Counted from the stretch's first letter, positions 18,962 through 27,974 are shown. The stretch is 43,177 nucleotides of DNA from Pelagibacteraceae bacterium (GCA_008638225.1 VTPP01000008.1:1-43177); one strand, 5' to 3'. The notes: generated from the sequence alone by a model not told the origin. Translations and numbers: made by a program.

Positions 18962-19588
18962 TTGAAAAAATTCCAAAAAAAAAACTTAAGTCATAGTTCA
19001 AAACTTTGGTTAACAAGACAGTTAAATGATCCTTTAGTCTCCGAAGCCAAGAAATTAAATTATAGATCGAGAGCAGTTTTTAAGCTTATTGAAATTAATG
19101 AAAAACATAAATTTTTAAAAAATAATCAAAACATTATTGATCTTGGAGCGGCCCCTGGAAGCTGGTCTCAATATTCAAGCAAAATTAATAAAGATGGACA
19201 CAACATTGCTATGGATTTGTTAAAAATAGACCCAATTGCAAATTGTAAAATTGTTACTGGCGATTTTACTGAAGATCAGGTTAAAGAAAAATTAATCAAG
19301 GAAATAAATGGAGAGAAGTTTGACGTTGTACTGTCAGATATTGCTGAAAATTCTACTGGTAATCGATCATTGGATGCTATGCGCAGTAATACCATATCTT
19401 TGCATGTTATGAGTTTCGCTTTGAGGTACTTGAAAAAAAATGGGTCGATATTGATAAAAACTTTTTCTGGAACGGGTAATCAAGAAGTTGTAGATTTTGT
19501 AAAAAAAAACTTCACAAAACATCTTTTTATTAAGCCAAATTCAAGCAGGAAAGAATCTAAAGAGCTTTATTTATATTCAGTTTTATAA
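18962..19588 (+). CDS. rlmE: 23S rRNA (uridine-2552-2'-O)-methyltransferase RlmE/FtsJ
   Basis: A 208-residue SAM-dependent methyltransferase that modifies U2552 in the A loop of 23S rRNA late in 50S assembly. The opening block SSKLWLTRQLNDPLVSEAKKLNYRSRAVFKL is diagnostic. The SAM site is LGAAPGSW (61-68) and the catalytic tetrad K-D-K-E is Lys41, Asp126, Lys166 and Glu198. The start is TTG at 18962; the family N-terminus begins close to this point and no ATG lies before the conserved block, so TTG is accepted. It follows pssA closely. Confidence 0.95.
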   Translation: MKKFQKKNLSHSSKLWLTRQLNDPLVSEAKKLNYRSRAVFKLIEINEKHKFLKNNQNIIDLGAAPGSWSQYSSKINKDGHNIAMDLLKIDPIANCKIVTGDFTEDQVKEKLIKEINGEKFDVVLSDIAENSTGNRSLDAMRSNTISLHVMSFALRYLKKNGSILIKTFSGTGNQEVVDFVKKNFTKHLFIKPNSSRKESKELYLYSVL

Positions 19589-19592
19589 TTTA

Positions 19593-19621
19593 TTGACAAC
19601 AGTTCAATTGTAAAATAAACG
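19593..19621 (+). promoter_or_regulatory. guaB: Candidate guaB promoter with perfect -35 box
   Basis: A perfect TTGACA lies at 19593-19598, starting 34 bp before the guaB ATG at 19627. The best -10 at normal spacing is weak (TAAACG at 19616-19621; a better TAAAAT at 19611 is too close). Initiation would fall at about the ATG, giving a leaderless message. Confidence 0.45.
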
Positions 19622-19626
19622 TGTTT

Positions 19627-21084
19627 ATGGAACTAAAGAAAGCACTTACATTTGATGATGTACTTCTTGTACCCAAAAAGTCATCACACTTACCAACAAG
19701 CTCGATCACTAGAACGGCACTAACAAACAATATTTCGTTAGGTATTCCAATAATTTCAGCTGCTATGGATACAGTTTCTGATTATAGACTGGCGATCGCA
19801 ATGGCTCAATTAGGTGGTATTGCATGTATTCACAAAAATATGACAGTTGAGGAGCAGTCTTTACAGATTAAAAATGTTAAAAAATTTGAATCTGGAATGG
19901 TTGTTGATCCAATCACTATAAGTCCAGAAATGGATATCTCTGCTGCCATTGAACTAATGATGTTACACAAAATCTCAGGAATACCCGTAGTTGATAAAAA
20001 AACCAAATTAGTAGGAATTATTACTAATCGTGATTTGCGATTTGCAAAAAATACTAAAGCAAAAGTTAAAGATTTAATGACAAAAAACGTTGTCACGGTA
20101 AACCAAGGAGTAAAATCTGAAGATGCTAAAAAACTATTACACGAACATAGAATAGAAAAACTTGTAGTTGTAAATAAACTATTTCAGTGTGTTGGATTAA
20201 TTACTGTTAAAGATTTAGAAAAATCCCAATTATATCCAGATGCTTCTAAAGATAGCAAGCAATCCTTGATGGTCGCAGGCGCTATAGGAGTTGGAGATGA
20301 GGGTTTGATAAGAGCAGAACATTTAATAGATTCTGGAGTGGACGCTTTAATTCTAGATACAGCTCATGGACACACTGATTCGGTATTTCTTGCTTTGAAA
20401 AATATAAAAAAGAAATTTAAATTTAAAAATTTAATTGTAGGTAATGTTGCCACCGCTGATGCAGCAAAAGAATTGGCAGATAATGGAGCTGATGCTATTA
20501 AAGTTGGCATAGGACCAGGATCTATATGCACAACTAGAGTTGTGGCTGGAGTAGGGATGCCCCAATTTACCGCTATTCAAAATGTAGCGAATGGATTGAA
20601 AAATTATAAAGTTAAAATTATAGCAGATGGGGGAATAAGATACTCAGGTGATATAGCCAAAGCAATTGGTGCAGGAGCTGATACTGTTATGATTGGATCT
20701 TTGTTTGCTGGAACGGATGAAGCTCCAGGTGAAATATTTTATTACCAGGGCAGAAGTTACAAATCTTATCGTGGAATGGGATCGCTTGCGGCAATGGCAA
20801 GAGGATCGGCAGATAGATATTTTCAACAGGATATAAAAGATTCTTTAAAATTAGTACCGGAAGGAATCGAAGGTAGAGTTCCATATAGAGGTCCACTTAA
20901 AAATATTGTTAATCAATTAGTTGGGGGATTAAAATCATCCATGGGATATGTCGGGGCCAAAACTATTGAGCAGCTTAAAAAAAAAGCTACTTTTGTTGAA
21001 ATTACAAATTCAGGAATTAAAGAGGGGCACGTCCATGACGTTCAAATTACCAAACAATCGCCAAATTATCCTATAGAAAATTAA
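19627..21084 (+). CDS. guaB: Inosine-5'-monophosphate dehydrogenase
   Basis: A 485-residue enzyme that oxidises IMP to XMP with NAD+, the committed step to GMP. It has the (beta/alpha)8 catalytic barrel with two inserted CBS domains (about residues 90-210: [26 protein letters not shown]... and [15 protein letters not shown]...). The catalytic loop [11 protein letters not shown] carries Cys301, and the flap has [10 protein letters not shown]. The frame opens at a GTG (19621), but the ATG at 19627 gives the family-like [14 protein letters not shown] start. The next gene begins directly after the stop; guaA, which takes XMP to GMP, is the second gene downstream. Confidence 0.98.
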   Translation: MELKKALTFDDVLLVPKKSSHLPTSSITRTALTNNISLGIPIISAAMDTVSDYRLAIAMAQLGGIACIHKNMTVEEQSLQIKNVKKFESGMVVDPITISPEMDISAAIELMMLHKISGIPVVDKKTKLVGIITNRDLRFAKNTKAKVKDLMTKNVVTVNQGVKSEDAKKLLHEHRIEKLVVVNKLFQCVGLITVKDLEKSQLYPDASKDSKQSLMVAGAIGVGDEGLIRAEHLIDSGVDALILDTAHGHTDSVFLALKNIKKKFKFKNLIVGNVATADAAKELADNGADAIKVGIGPGSICTTRVVAGVGMPQFTAIQNVANGLKNYKVKIIADGGIRYSGDIAKAIGAGADTVMIGSLFAGTDEAPGEIFYYQGRSYKSYRGMGSLAAMARGSADRYFQQDIKDSLKLVPEGIEGRVPYRGPLKNIVNQLVGGLKSSMGYVGAKTIEQLKKKATFVEITNSGIKEGHVHDVQITKQSPNYPIEN

Positions 21085-21498
21085 ATGAAATTATTCTTAT
21101 CGTTGCTGTTAATTTTATATAGCAGCACTAGTGTTGCCATTGAGAGCATAAATTTAACAAAAGGTAAAAACTTTTTTGAAAAAAAAGATTTTGAACAAGC
21201 AAGAATCGAATTCGAAAAAAGTATTGTTTTAAATCCAAAAAATATTGATAGCTATATATATTTATCAAAAATATTTTCTGAAGCAAAAAATGAACAAGAA
21301 GAAAAAAAAAATATTAAAACAGCATTGTTACTTGATCCAAAAAACGAAGAAGCTTTATTGTTAATGATAAAATTAAACATTAAAGAAGGTGATTATTCAG
21401 TAGCGGAAGCAAATTATAAAATTTTAAGTTCTGTTTGTACAAAATTTTGTAATGAATTAAATGAGATCGATTTAATTATAAAAAAATTCAAAGGGTAG
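21085..21498 (+). CDS. Periplasmic/secreted TPR-repeat protein
   Basis: A 137-residue protein beginning directly after the guaB stop. The first 17-18 residues form a signal peptide (MKLFLSLLLILYSSTSVA). Residues about 24-120 hold three tetratricopeptide-like repeats: KGKNFFEKKDFEQARIEFEKSIVLNPKN is a textbook TPR, followed by a second (IDSYIYLSKIF...ALLLDPKN) and a partial third. Two Cys residues near the end (VCTKFC) could form a disulfide. TPRs mediate protein contacts; no partner is evident. Its place between guaB and guaA, 4 bp before the guaA ATG, indicates co-transcription but not necessarily shared function. Confidence 0.75.
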   Translation: MKLFLSLLLILYSSTSVAIESINLTKGKNFFEKKDFEQARIEFEKSIVLNPKNIDSYIYLSKIFSEAKNEQEEKKNIKTALLLDPKNEEALLLMIKLNIKEGDYSVAEANYKILSSVCTKFCNELNEIDLIIKKFKG

Positions 21499-21502
21499 TG
21501 TA

Positions 21503-23056
21503 ATGAGCAAAGATGCGAATAAAATTTTAATTATAGATTTTGGATCACAAGTTACTCAGCTTATAGCAAGAAGAATTAGAGAATTATCAGTATATTGCGA
21601 AATTATAAATGTTCAAAATTTTAATAAGTTATTAAAACTTACCAATATAAAAGGAATTATTCTTTCTGGTGGCCCTGCGTCAATTTCTGAGTCTAAATCT
21701 CCAAGAATTAAAAATTTTAACTTATTAAAAGGAATACCCGTTCTAGCAATTTGCTATGGACATCAACTAATTGCAAAGCATTTTCAGGGTAAAGTTAAAT
21801 TTTCAAAAAAAAAAGAGTTTGGACGAGCAGAAATTTTTTTAAAGAACAATTCACCGTTAACTAAAAATTTTTTTAAAAATAAAAAAAATATGGTTTGGAT
21901 GAGCCATTCTGATCAAGTTTCAAAAATTGGAAAAGGGTTTTCTATAGTTGCGTTTACAAAAAACTCAAGTTGCGCAATTACTCAAAATTTAAAAGAAAAT
22001 ATTTATACTGTTCAATTTCATCCTGAAGTAATTCATACTAACAACGGAGATGTTATATTTAAAAACTTTATTTTTAGTATATGTAAATGTAAAAAAAATT
22101 GGACAGATGAAACAAAGTTAAAAAAAATTATTCAAGAAATTAAAGATAAAGTAGGTATTAAAAAAGTCCTATGTGCTCTTTCTGGAGGGGTGGATAGTAG
22201 TGTTCTTGCTCATATTTTGCAGAAGGCAATAAAGAATAATGTAATTTGTGTTTATATTGATACCGGCTTAATGAGAAAAAATGAAAGTGAGCAAATTGCA
22301 CATATTTATAAAAAAAAATTCAAAAAAAACTTTATTCATTTAAATAAAAGTCATCTATTTATAAAAAAATTAAAAAATGTACAGGATCCAGAAAAAAAAA
22401 GAAAAATTATCGGTAAGACATTTATTGATATTTTTCAATCGTTCAGCAAACAATATAACAATGTAGATTTTTTAGCTCAGGGAACACTTTACCCTGATGT
22501 TATTGAAAGCCAAAGCTTTTCTGGTAGCCCTACTTCTAAAATTAAATCACATCATAATGTCGGTGGTTTGCCAAAAAAAATTAAATTTACTTTATTAGAG
22601 CCTTTTAGAGAAATGTTTAAAGACGAAGTAAGAATTCTTGGTAGAAAAATGAATATATCCAGAACTATTTTAGATAGGCATCCTTTTCCTGGACCAGGTC
22701 TAGCAATAAGAATATTAGGAGCTGTCGATGAGAGAAAAATAAATATTTTACAACATGCTGATGATATTTTTATTAAAGAATTAAAAAAGCGAAATCTGTA
22801 TAAAAATATCTGGCAAGCTTTTGTAACTTTGTTGCCTATAAAAACTGTTGGTGTCATGGGAGACTCAAGAACCTATGACTATGTTTGTGCATTAAGGGCG
22901 GTTACATCTGTTGATGGAATGACAGCTGATTACTATAATTTTAAGCATTCTGATTTATCTGAGATAAGCAATACTATTGTAAATGAAGTTAATGGAATCA
23001 ATAGAGTTGTGTATGATGTTACTTCTAAACCACCAGGAACAATAGAATGGGAATAG
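21503..23056 (+). CDS. guaA: GMP synthase (glutamine-hydrolysing)
   Basis: A 517-residue two-domain enzyme converting XMP, glutamine and ATP to GMP. The N-terminal class I glutaminase has nucleophile Cys84 in AICYGHQ and the later FHPEV His/Glu pair. The ATP-pyrophosphatase domain has the PP-loop SGGVDSS at 227-233. The C-terminal dimerisation/XMP domain ends in the canonical KPPGTIEWE. It completes the IMP-to-GMP branch begun by guaB two genes upstream. The last 10 nt overlap the start of panB. Confidence 0.98.
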   Translation: MSKDANKILIIDFGSQVTQLIARRIRELSVYCEIINVQNFNKLLKLTNIKGIILSGGPASISESKSPRIKNFNLLKGIPVLAICYGHQLIAKHFQGKVKFSKKKEFGRAEIFLKNNSPLTKNFFKNKKNMVWMSHSDQVSKIGKGFSIVAFTKNSSCAITQNLKENIYTVQFHPEVIHTNNGDVIFKNFIFSICKCKKNWTDETKLKKIIQEIKDKVGIKKVLCALSGGVDSSVLAHILQKAIKNNVICVYIDTGLMRKNESEQIAHIYKKKFKKNFIHLNKSHLFIKKLKNVQDPEKKRKIIGKTFIDIFQSFSKQYNNVDFLAQGTLYPDVIESQSFSGSPTSKIKSHHNVGGLPKKIKFTLLEPFREMFKDEVRILGRKMNISRTILDRHPFPGPGLAIRILGAVDERKINILQHADDIFIKELKKRNLYKNIWQAFVTLLPIKTVGVMGDSRTYDYVCALRAVTSVDGMTADYYNFKHSDLSEISNTIVNEVNGINRVVYDVTSKPPGTIEWE

Positions 23057-23838
23057 AAACAAAAAAAAAAATAACCAAATTTTGTAACACTAAACGTCCT
23101 TTAGTTTGTCTAACTGCATACACAAGGTATATGGGAGAAATTTTAGATGGTAACTGTGATTTAATTCTAGTTGGAGATTCCTTGTCCATGGTAATTTATG
23201 GCAATAATTTTACAAAAAATATTACGCTGCAAACAATGATTAATCATGGAAAAGCTGTAGGACTGGCTGTTAAAAAAAGTGTTTTAGTTGTTGATATGCC
23301 AAAAGGTACTTACGAGACATCTCCTAAAATTGCCTTAAAAAATGCAAAAAAAATTATGAGAGAAACAAATTGTGATGCGGTAAAAGTTGAAGGGGGTTTA
23401 AAAATAATAAAAATTATCAAGACTTTGGTTAAAAACAAAATACCCGTTATGGGCCATATTGGTTTAATGCCACAACAAGCAAATAAACTATCTGACTACA
23501 AAGTAAAAGGCAGATCTGAAAAAGAAGAAAAATCAATTATAAATGATCTTATAGCAGTGCAAGAGTCTGGAGCATTTTCTGTAGTTATAGAGTCTGTGCC
23601 TAAAGCGCTAGCAGATAAATTGAACAAAATCTCAACCATAAAAACAATAGGAATTGGAGCATCAAAACAATGTGATGGACAGGTGTTAGTTACTGAGGAT
23701 TTGCTTGGTTATTTCACCAAAACTGCAAAATTCGTAAAACAATATGATGATATAAGAGGTAGAATATTGAGGAGTGTTCATAAATTCAAATCCGATATAA
23801 TTAAAAGAAAATTTCCAACTGATAGAAATACATATTAA
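23047..23838 (+). CDS. panB: 3-methyl-2-oxobutanoate hydroxymethyltransferase (ketopantoate synthase)
   Basis: A 263-residue TIM-barrel enzyme that adds a hydroxymethyl group from methylene-tetrahydrofolate to 2-oxoisovalerate, making ketopantoate for pantothenate and CoA. Family motifs: LTAYTRYMG, LVGDSLSMVIYG with Asp44, VVDMPKGTYE with Asp83, and DAVKVEGG with Lys113; the metal and substrate residues match E. coli Asp45, Asp84 and Lys112. The ATG lies inside the guaA end (10-nt overlap), implying translational coupling to GMP synthesis. No panC, panD or panE is in the window. Confidence 0.95.
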   Translation: MGIETKKKITKFCNTKRPLVCLTAYTRYMGEILDGNCDLILVGDSLSMVIYGNNFTKNITLQTMINHGKAVGLAVKKSVLVVDMPKGTYETSPKIALKNAKKIMRETNCDAVKVEGGLKIIKIIKTLVKNKIPVMGHIGLMPQQANKLSDYKVKGRSEKEEKSIINDLIAVQESGAFSVVIESVPKALADKLNKISTIKTIGIGASKQCDGQVLVTEDLLGYFTKTAKFVKQYDDIRGRILRSVHKFKSDIIKRKFPTDRNTY

Positions 23839-24420
23839 ATGTCCAACGAACTAGATAATCAAATAAACGAAAGTATTTATAACGACAAAATTTTAAATTT
23901 TCTCAAAAAGAATAAATATTATATTATTTTTTTTACTACACTCATAATTCTTGGACCCATTTTTTATCAAATTAAATTAACCATGGACAATAATTCCAGC
24001 GCTAAAGACTTAGAAAAATACGCAATAATTACCAATGAAGTTGTTAAAAAAAACCAGAATGAAGCTATAAATCAGTTAATACAATTAACAAATTCAAAAA
24101 ATGATACTGTTGTTATGTTGTCGTTAAATCAACTCATTGATCTTACAAAACAACCTTATACTGAGGTTGTAAAGATTTTAGATAATTTAATTAAAAAAAA
24201 TAAATTATCAAACAATAATACTGACCTCTTAAAAATTAAAAAATCACTTTTAATTTTTGACAATGCTAGTGAGCAAGAAATGTTAGAATTGTTAGATATA
24301 AAAAGTAACAAAGAATCCCATTTTAAAAAAATAATTTTACAAATATTAAGTGATTATTATCTAAGTAAAAATCAAAAAAATAAAGCAGAAGAATTAAAGG
24401 TTTTAATTAATGAAAACTAA
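23839..24420 (+). CDS. YfgM-like membrane-anchored TPR protein
   Basis: A 193-residue protein with a short cytoplasmic N-terminus, one membrane helix at about 28-46 (YYIIFFTTLIILGPIFYQI), and a helical periplasmic part with degenerate TPR-like repeats. The topology, size and position directly ahead of bamB and der are those of YfgM, the SecYEG-associated chaperone-network protein in the conserved yfgM-bamB-der cluster. Primary sequence similarity is weak, so the assignment rests mostly on layout. It starts directly after the panB stop and overlaps bamB by 11 nt. Confidence 0.65.
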   Translation: MSNELDNQINESIYNDKILNFLKKNKYYIIFFTTLIILGPIFYQIKLTMDNNSSAKDLEKYAIITNEVVKKNQNEAINQLIQLTNSKNDTVVMLSLNQLIDLTKQPYTEVVKILDNLIKKNKLSNNNTDLLKIKKSLLIFDNASEQEMLELLDIKSNKESHFKKIILQILSDYYLSKNQKNKAEELKVLINEN

Positions 24421-25723
24421 ATTTCTTAGTGTTTGTATTTTTCTTCTAATTATTAGCTGCTCTCCTAAATCCAACTTAGAAATTAGTGTTAAAGACATTA
24501 AAAAAGAAGGAGTCACCATACTTCAAAATAAGAGTAATTTAAATACTGATGAAGTATTTGATGTAGTAAAAGTTTCATTATCAGATGTAGAAAAGAAAAT
24601 AATTAATTGGAATTATCCTAACTTCAACTCTTCAAATTTATTACCACATATAGAGTTCAATAATAGTTTCAAAATATCAAAAACTAGCAGTTTTTTTAAT
24701 AATGTGTCCAAAAATATTTATAAAAAAGATATTTTAATACATGAAGGCAAAATTATATTTATTGATGACTACAGCAATATAGTTGTTCTTGATGAAAATT
24801 TTAAACTTGTAAATAAATATCAAGTTCATAAAAAAAAATATTTTAGTGATTATCACTTAAAGTTTTCAATTATAGTCAATAATAATATTTTATATGTTTC
24901 TGATAATTTAGGATTTATTTATGCTTATAATCTTAAAAGCAACGAAGTTGTTTGGAAAAATAATCTCGGTGTTCCTTTTTTATCAAACCTGGCAATATAT
25001 AAAAATGATATTTACGTCATAAACTCAAATGGAAAAATTTTTTCAATAAATTCCTTAAACGGAAATCAAAACTGGAGTTTTGAAACTGGCTCTGATACGG
25101 CGAAATCTTACAATGCTTTTAAATTAGCTGTTGCTAATGACAAATTAATATTTTCTAATGATTTTGGTATCATTACATGCATTGATCTTGAAAAGCAGTC
25201 CATAATATGGAACTTAACCATGGAACCTTCTTCTGTTTATAGTGATAACAATTTATTCGAAATCGCTAGTCCGGTTATAGCAAATAATGACCTTTTTTTA
25301 GTATCCTCTTATGGAAAATTTCAAAAATTAGACTTAAATACTGCTAAAATTTATTGGTCTATCAACGAATCTACTAGCCTTACGCCTTTAATAAATAATG
25401 AAATCATTGCTGTGGCAAATCATGAAGGTTTCTTTAGTATATATAACAAGAATAGCGGTAAAATTTTATACAAAAAAAATATAATTAATTATTTAAGGTC
25501 TAATAAAATTAAAACTAAGTCTACAAAAATAGAGAATATTTTTGTTGCTTCAAATAAGTTTTATCTCATTACAAATGATGGCTATATTATAACTATAGAT
25601 TCTAAAAATTTAGAATCTGTAAATTATCAAAATATATCTGATATTTTCAAATCAAATCCAGCCATAGTAAATAATATCCTCTATTTAGTTGGTGACAAAG
25701 AAACTATTTATAAAATTCAATGA
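24410..25723 (+). CDS. bamB: BamB, outer-membrane assembly lipoprotein (PQQ-like beta-propeller)
   Basis: A 437-residue lipoprotein of the BAM complex that helps fold beta-barrels into the outer membrane. The N-terminus MKTKFLSVCIFLLIISC ends in a lipobox, with Cys17 as the lipidated residue. From about residue 100 on, repeated propeller blades are seen (YAYNLKSNEVVWKNNLGVPF; FSINSLNGNQNWSFETGS; TCIDLEKQSIIWNLTME; QKLDLNTAKIYWSINES; SIYNKNSGKILYKKN), the PQQ-like pattern with a tryptophan closing each blade. The flanking yfgM-like and der genes reinforce the call. Its stop overlaps the der start (ATGA). Confidence 0.9.
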   Translation: MKTKFLSVCIFLLIISCSPKSNLEISVKDIKKEGVTILQNKSNLNTDEVFDVVKVSLSDVEKKIINWNYPNFNSSNLLPHIEFNNSFKISKTSSFFNNVSKNIYKKDILIHEGKIIFIDDYSNIVVLDENFKLVNKYQVHKKKYFSDYHLKFSIIVNNNILYVSDNLGFIYAYNLKSNEVVWKNNLGVPFLSNLAIYKNDIYVINSNGKIFSINSLNGNQNWSFETGSDTAKSYNAFKLAVANDKLIFSNDFGIITCIDLEKQSIIWNLTMEPSSVYSDNNLFEIASPVIANNDLFLVSSYGKFQKLDLNTAKIYWSINESTSLTPLINNEIIAVANHEGFFSIYNKNSGKILYKKNIINYLRSNKIKTKSTKIENIFVASNKFYLITNDGYIITIDSKNLESVNYQNISDIFKSNPAIVNNILYLVGDKETIYKIQ

Positions 25724-26529
25724 GTATAGATATAGCTATAGTTGGAAAACCTAACGTCGGCAAATCAACATTTTTTAATAAAATATTCGGTTCAAATATA
25801 TCAAAGGTTGCAGACGAACCAGGCACAACCAAGCAAGTTATTAGCAAATCCTTTAACTTTGGTGATAATGAGTTAGTTTTTCATGACACTGGTGGATTAA
25901 AAAAAAAAGCAAAATCTAAAGACGAAAACCAATCCTACATTACTAAAGAATGTTTATCTGCAATTAATAAGTCTTCTATTATTATTTTCATGATGGATGC
26001 AAATGATAAATTTACAAAAAATGACAAACAAATTTGTAGAATGATTTTAAATAAATTAAAAACTTTAATTGTTATTATTAACAAAGCAGATCTAATTAAA
26101 GACGAAATCAAGACTAGAACTAAATATTTTAATTATTACTTCGAAAATCTTTTTTCAGATATTTTAATAAAACCTCATTTTTTCTCATCTATTATGGAAA
26201 AAAGTCCTGAAATATTTATTAAAAAAATTTGTAGTCTAGATGCATCTACAAAACTTATGATTGATAATAAAAAATTAAATTTTTTTTTGGAAAAAACAAA
26301 TAATTCTCATAGAGCTCCACAAAAAGGAAATTTTAGACCTAAAATTAAATTTTTAAGACAAGTTAATTCTAAACCAATAATACTAAAAGCTTTTGGAACG
26401 CGCCTAAAGGGTATCAATAAAGATTATAAAAATTTCTTTTTAAAGCAATTCCTGAGTTACTTTGGTATTTATAACAAAGTTGCAATAATAAAGTTTGTCA
26501 ATAATGACAATCCTTTTGACAAAAATTAG
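25720..26529 (+). CDS. der: Der/EngA GTPase reduced to a single G domain plus KH-like domain
   Basis: Der is a ribosome-assembly GTPase normally of about 450-490 residues with two tandem G domains and a C-terminal KH-like domain. This protein has only 269 residues. One G domain is complete: G1 GKPNVGKS (9-16), G2 around EPGTTKQ, G3 DTGG (56-59; usually DTAG), G4 NKAD (121-124) and G5-like SSI (156-158). The KH-like domain follows (about 185-265), ending KFVNNDNPF like full-length Der. The features after G3 (GLKKKAKSKDENQSYITKECLSAI) resemble the second G domain, so the first appears lost. Bases upstream belong to bamB (ATGA overlap), so no missing N-terminal part is hidden there. The frame has no break. 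TAG overlaps the purF stop by 3 of 4 nt. Confidence 0.88.
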   Translation: MSIDIAIVGKPNVGKSTFFNKIFGSNISKVADEPGTTKQVISKSFNFGDNELVFHDTGGLKKKAKSKDENQSYITKECLSAINKSSIIIFMMDANDKFTKNDKQICRMILNKLKTLIVIINKADLIKDEIKTRTKYFNYYFENLFSDILIKPHFFSSIMEKSPEIFIKKICSLDASTKLMIDNKKLNFFLEKTNNSHRAPQKGNFRPKIKFLRQVNSKPIILKAFGTRLKGINKDYKNFFLKQFLSYFGIYNKVAIIKFVNNDNPFDKN

Positions 26530-27974
26530 CCAATTACGTTACTTAATAAAGAAAGCTGGTTATTTTTATCATTTTGATTTTTTAAATCCATAGGTTTGAC
26601 AGGATAGTCTCCTGTAAAACAGTGATCTGTAAATTGTGGATTTTTATCGTCTCTTTTATTATGTCCTAAAGCTTTATAGACACCATCTATACTTAAAAAA
26701 GATAGAGTTTTAACTCCAATTATTTTTCTCATTTCCTCAATACTATTATTAGCTGCCAGTAATTCCTCGACATTTGGAGTGTCAATTCCATAATAATCGG
26801 GATATTTGATTGGAGGGCTAGAGATTTTCATATGAACTTCTTTTGCGCCAGCATCATAAAGCATAGATACAATTTTTTTTGAAGTTGTTCCTCTAACAAT
26901 TGAGTCATCAATTAATACTAGTTTTTTATTTTTAATTAATGCTTTATTCGGATTGTGTTTTAATTTCACACCTAATTGTCTAATTTGCTGTGTAGGTTCA
27001 ATAAAAGTTCTACCTACATAATGATTTCTAATGATTCCCATATCAAATTTTATTTTTGATTGCTCCGAGTAACCAATTGCTGCTGGATTTCCAGAATCTG
27101 GAACAGAGGATACGATGTCAACCTCGCTAGGGCTCTCAATTGCCAATTGTTTGCCAAGATTTTTTCTATATTCGTAAACTCCTTTGCCCCCAACAATACT
27201 ATCTGGTCTTGAAAAATATATATATTCAAAAATACATGGACGAGGATTTTGTTTTGGAAAAGGTTTTACGCTTTCAATACCATCTTTATTAATGATGATT
27301 ATTTCACCATTTTCTACTTCCCTAACTAGTTCAGCTCCTATAATATCAAGAGCGCACGTCTCTGATGCAAAGATATAAGAATCTCCTAATTTGCCCAAGA
27401 CTAATGGTCTAATTCCAAAAGGATCTCTAATACCGATAAGTTTTTTGTTTGTTAGCATGACCATTGCATAGCCGCCCTGAATTTGAAATATAGAATCTAT
27501 AATTTTATCTAAGATTTTAATTCTTTTTGATTTAGCAATTAACTGAACTACAGTTTCAGTATCTGAGGTTGTTTGAAATATCGACCCATCCTTAACCATT
27601 CTTTCTCTGATATGAATTGCATTTGTTAAATTTCCATTATGTGCAATGCTAATACCGCCGAGGTGTAAATCTGCAAAAAAGGGCTGTATGTTTCTTATAA
27701 TAGGCAGACCAGTTGTGGAATATCGATTATGTCCTATGGCAGCATTTCCTGGCAATTGATCAATTATTTTTTTACTCGTAAAATTGTCACCAACCAAACC
27801 TCTTCTTTTAACTGAATAAAAATGCTTTCCATCAAATGTATTAATTCCGCATGCCTCTTGACCTCTGTGTTGCAGAGCATGCAAACCTAGAGCAGTTAGA
27901 GTAGCAGCATCTTTGTGGTTGTAAATTCCAAAAACTCCGCACTCTTCTCTTAATCTATCGTCTAACACAAGCAT
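26526..27974 (-). CDS. purF: Amidophosphoribosyltransferase
   Basis: A 482-residue enzyme for the first step of purine synthesis: PRPP plus glutamine gives phosphoribosylamine. The N-terminal nucleophile is Cys12 in LREECGVFG; as in Bacillus-type PurF an 11-residue propeptide must be removed to expose it. The glutaminase block HRGQEACGI and IGHNRYSTTG follow, and the phosphoribosyltransferase PRPP motif is KLVLIDDSIVRGTT. It is the last gene of a minus-strand run and follows cvpA by 26 bp, the common cvpA-purF pairing. It converges on der with overlapping stops. Confidence 0.98.
   Translation of the reverse strand: MLVLDDRLREECGVFGIYNHKDAATLTALGLHALQHRGQEACGINTFDGKHFYSVKRRGLVGDNFTSKKIIDQLPGNAAIGHNRYSTTGLPIIRNIQPFFADLHLGGISIAHNGNLTNAIHIRERMVKDGSIFQTTSDTETVVQLIAKSKRIKILDKIIDSIFQIQGGYAMVMLTNKKLIGIRDPFGIRPLVLGKLGDSYIFASETCALDIIGAELVREVENGEIIIINKDGIESVKPFPKQNPRPCIFEYIYFSRPDSIVGGKGVYEYRKNLGKQLAIESPSEVDIVSSVPDSGNPAAIGYSEQSKIKFDMGIIRNHYVGRTFIEPTQQIRQLGVKLKHNPNKALIKNKKLVLIDDSIVRGTTSKKIVSMLYDAGAKEVHMKISSPPIKYPDYYGIDTPNVEELLAANNSIEEMRKIIGVKTLSFLSIDGVYKALGHNKRDDKNPQFTDHCFTGDYPVKPMDLKNQNDKNNQLSLLSNVIG

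Noticed and set aside
25720..26529. der as a pseudogene or assembly-frameshifted full-length gene
   Set aside because: The frame is intact from an ATGA junction with bamB to a normal Der C-terminus, all G motifs are present, and upstream bases encode bamB in another frame, so no lost half is visible.
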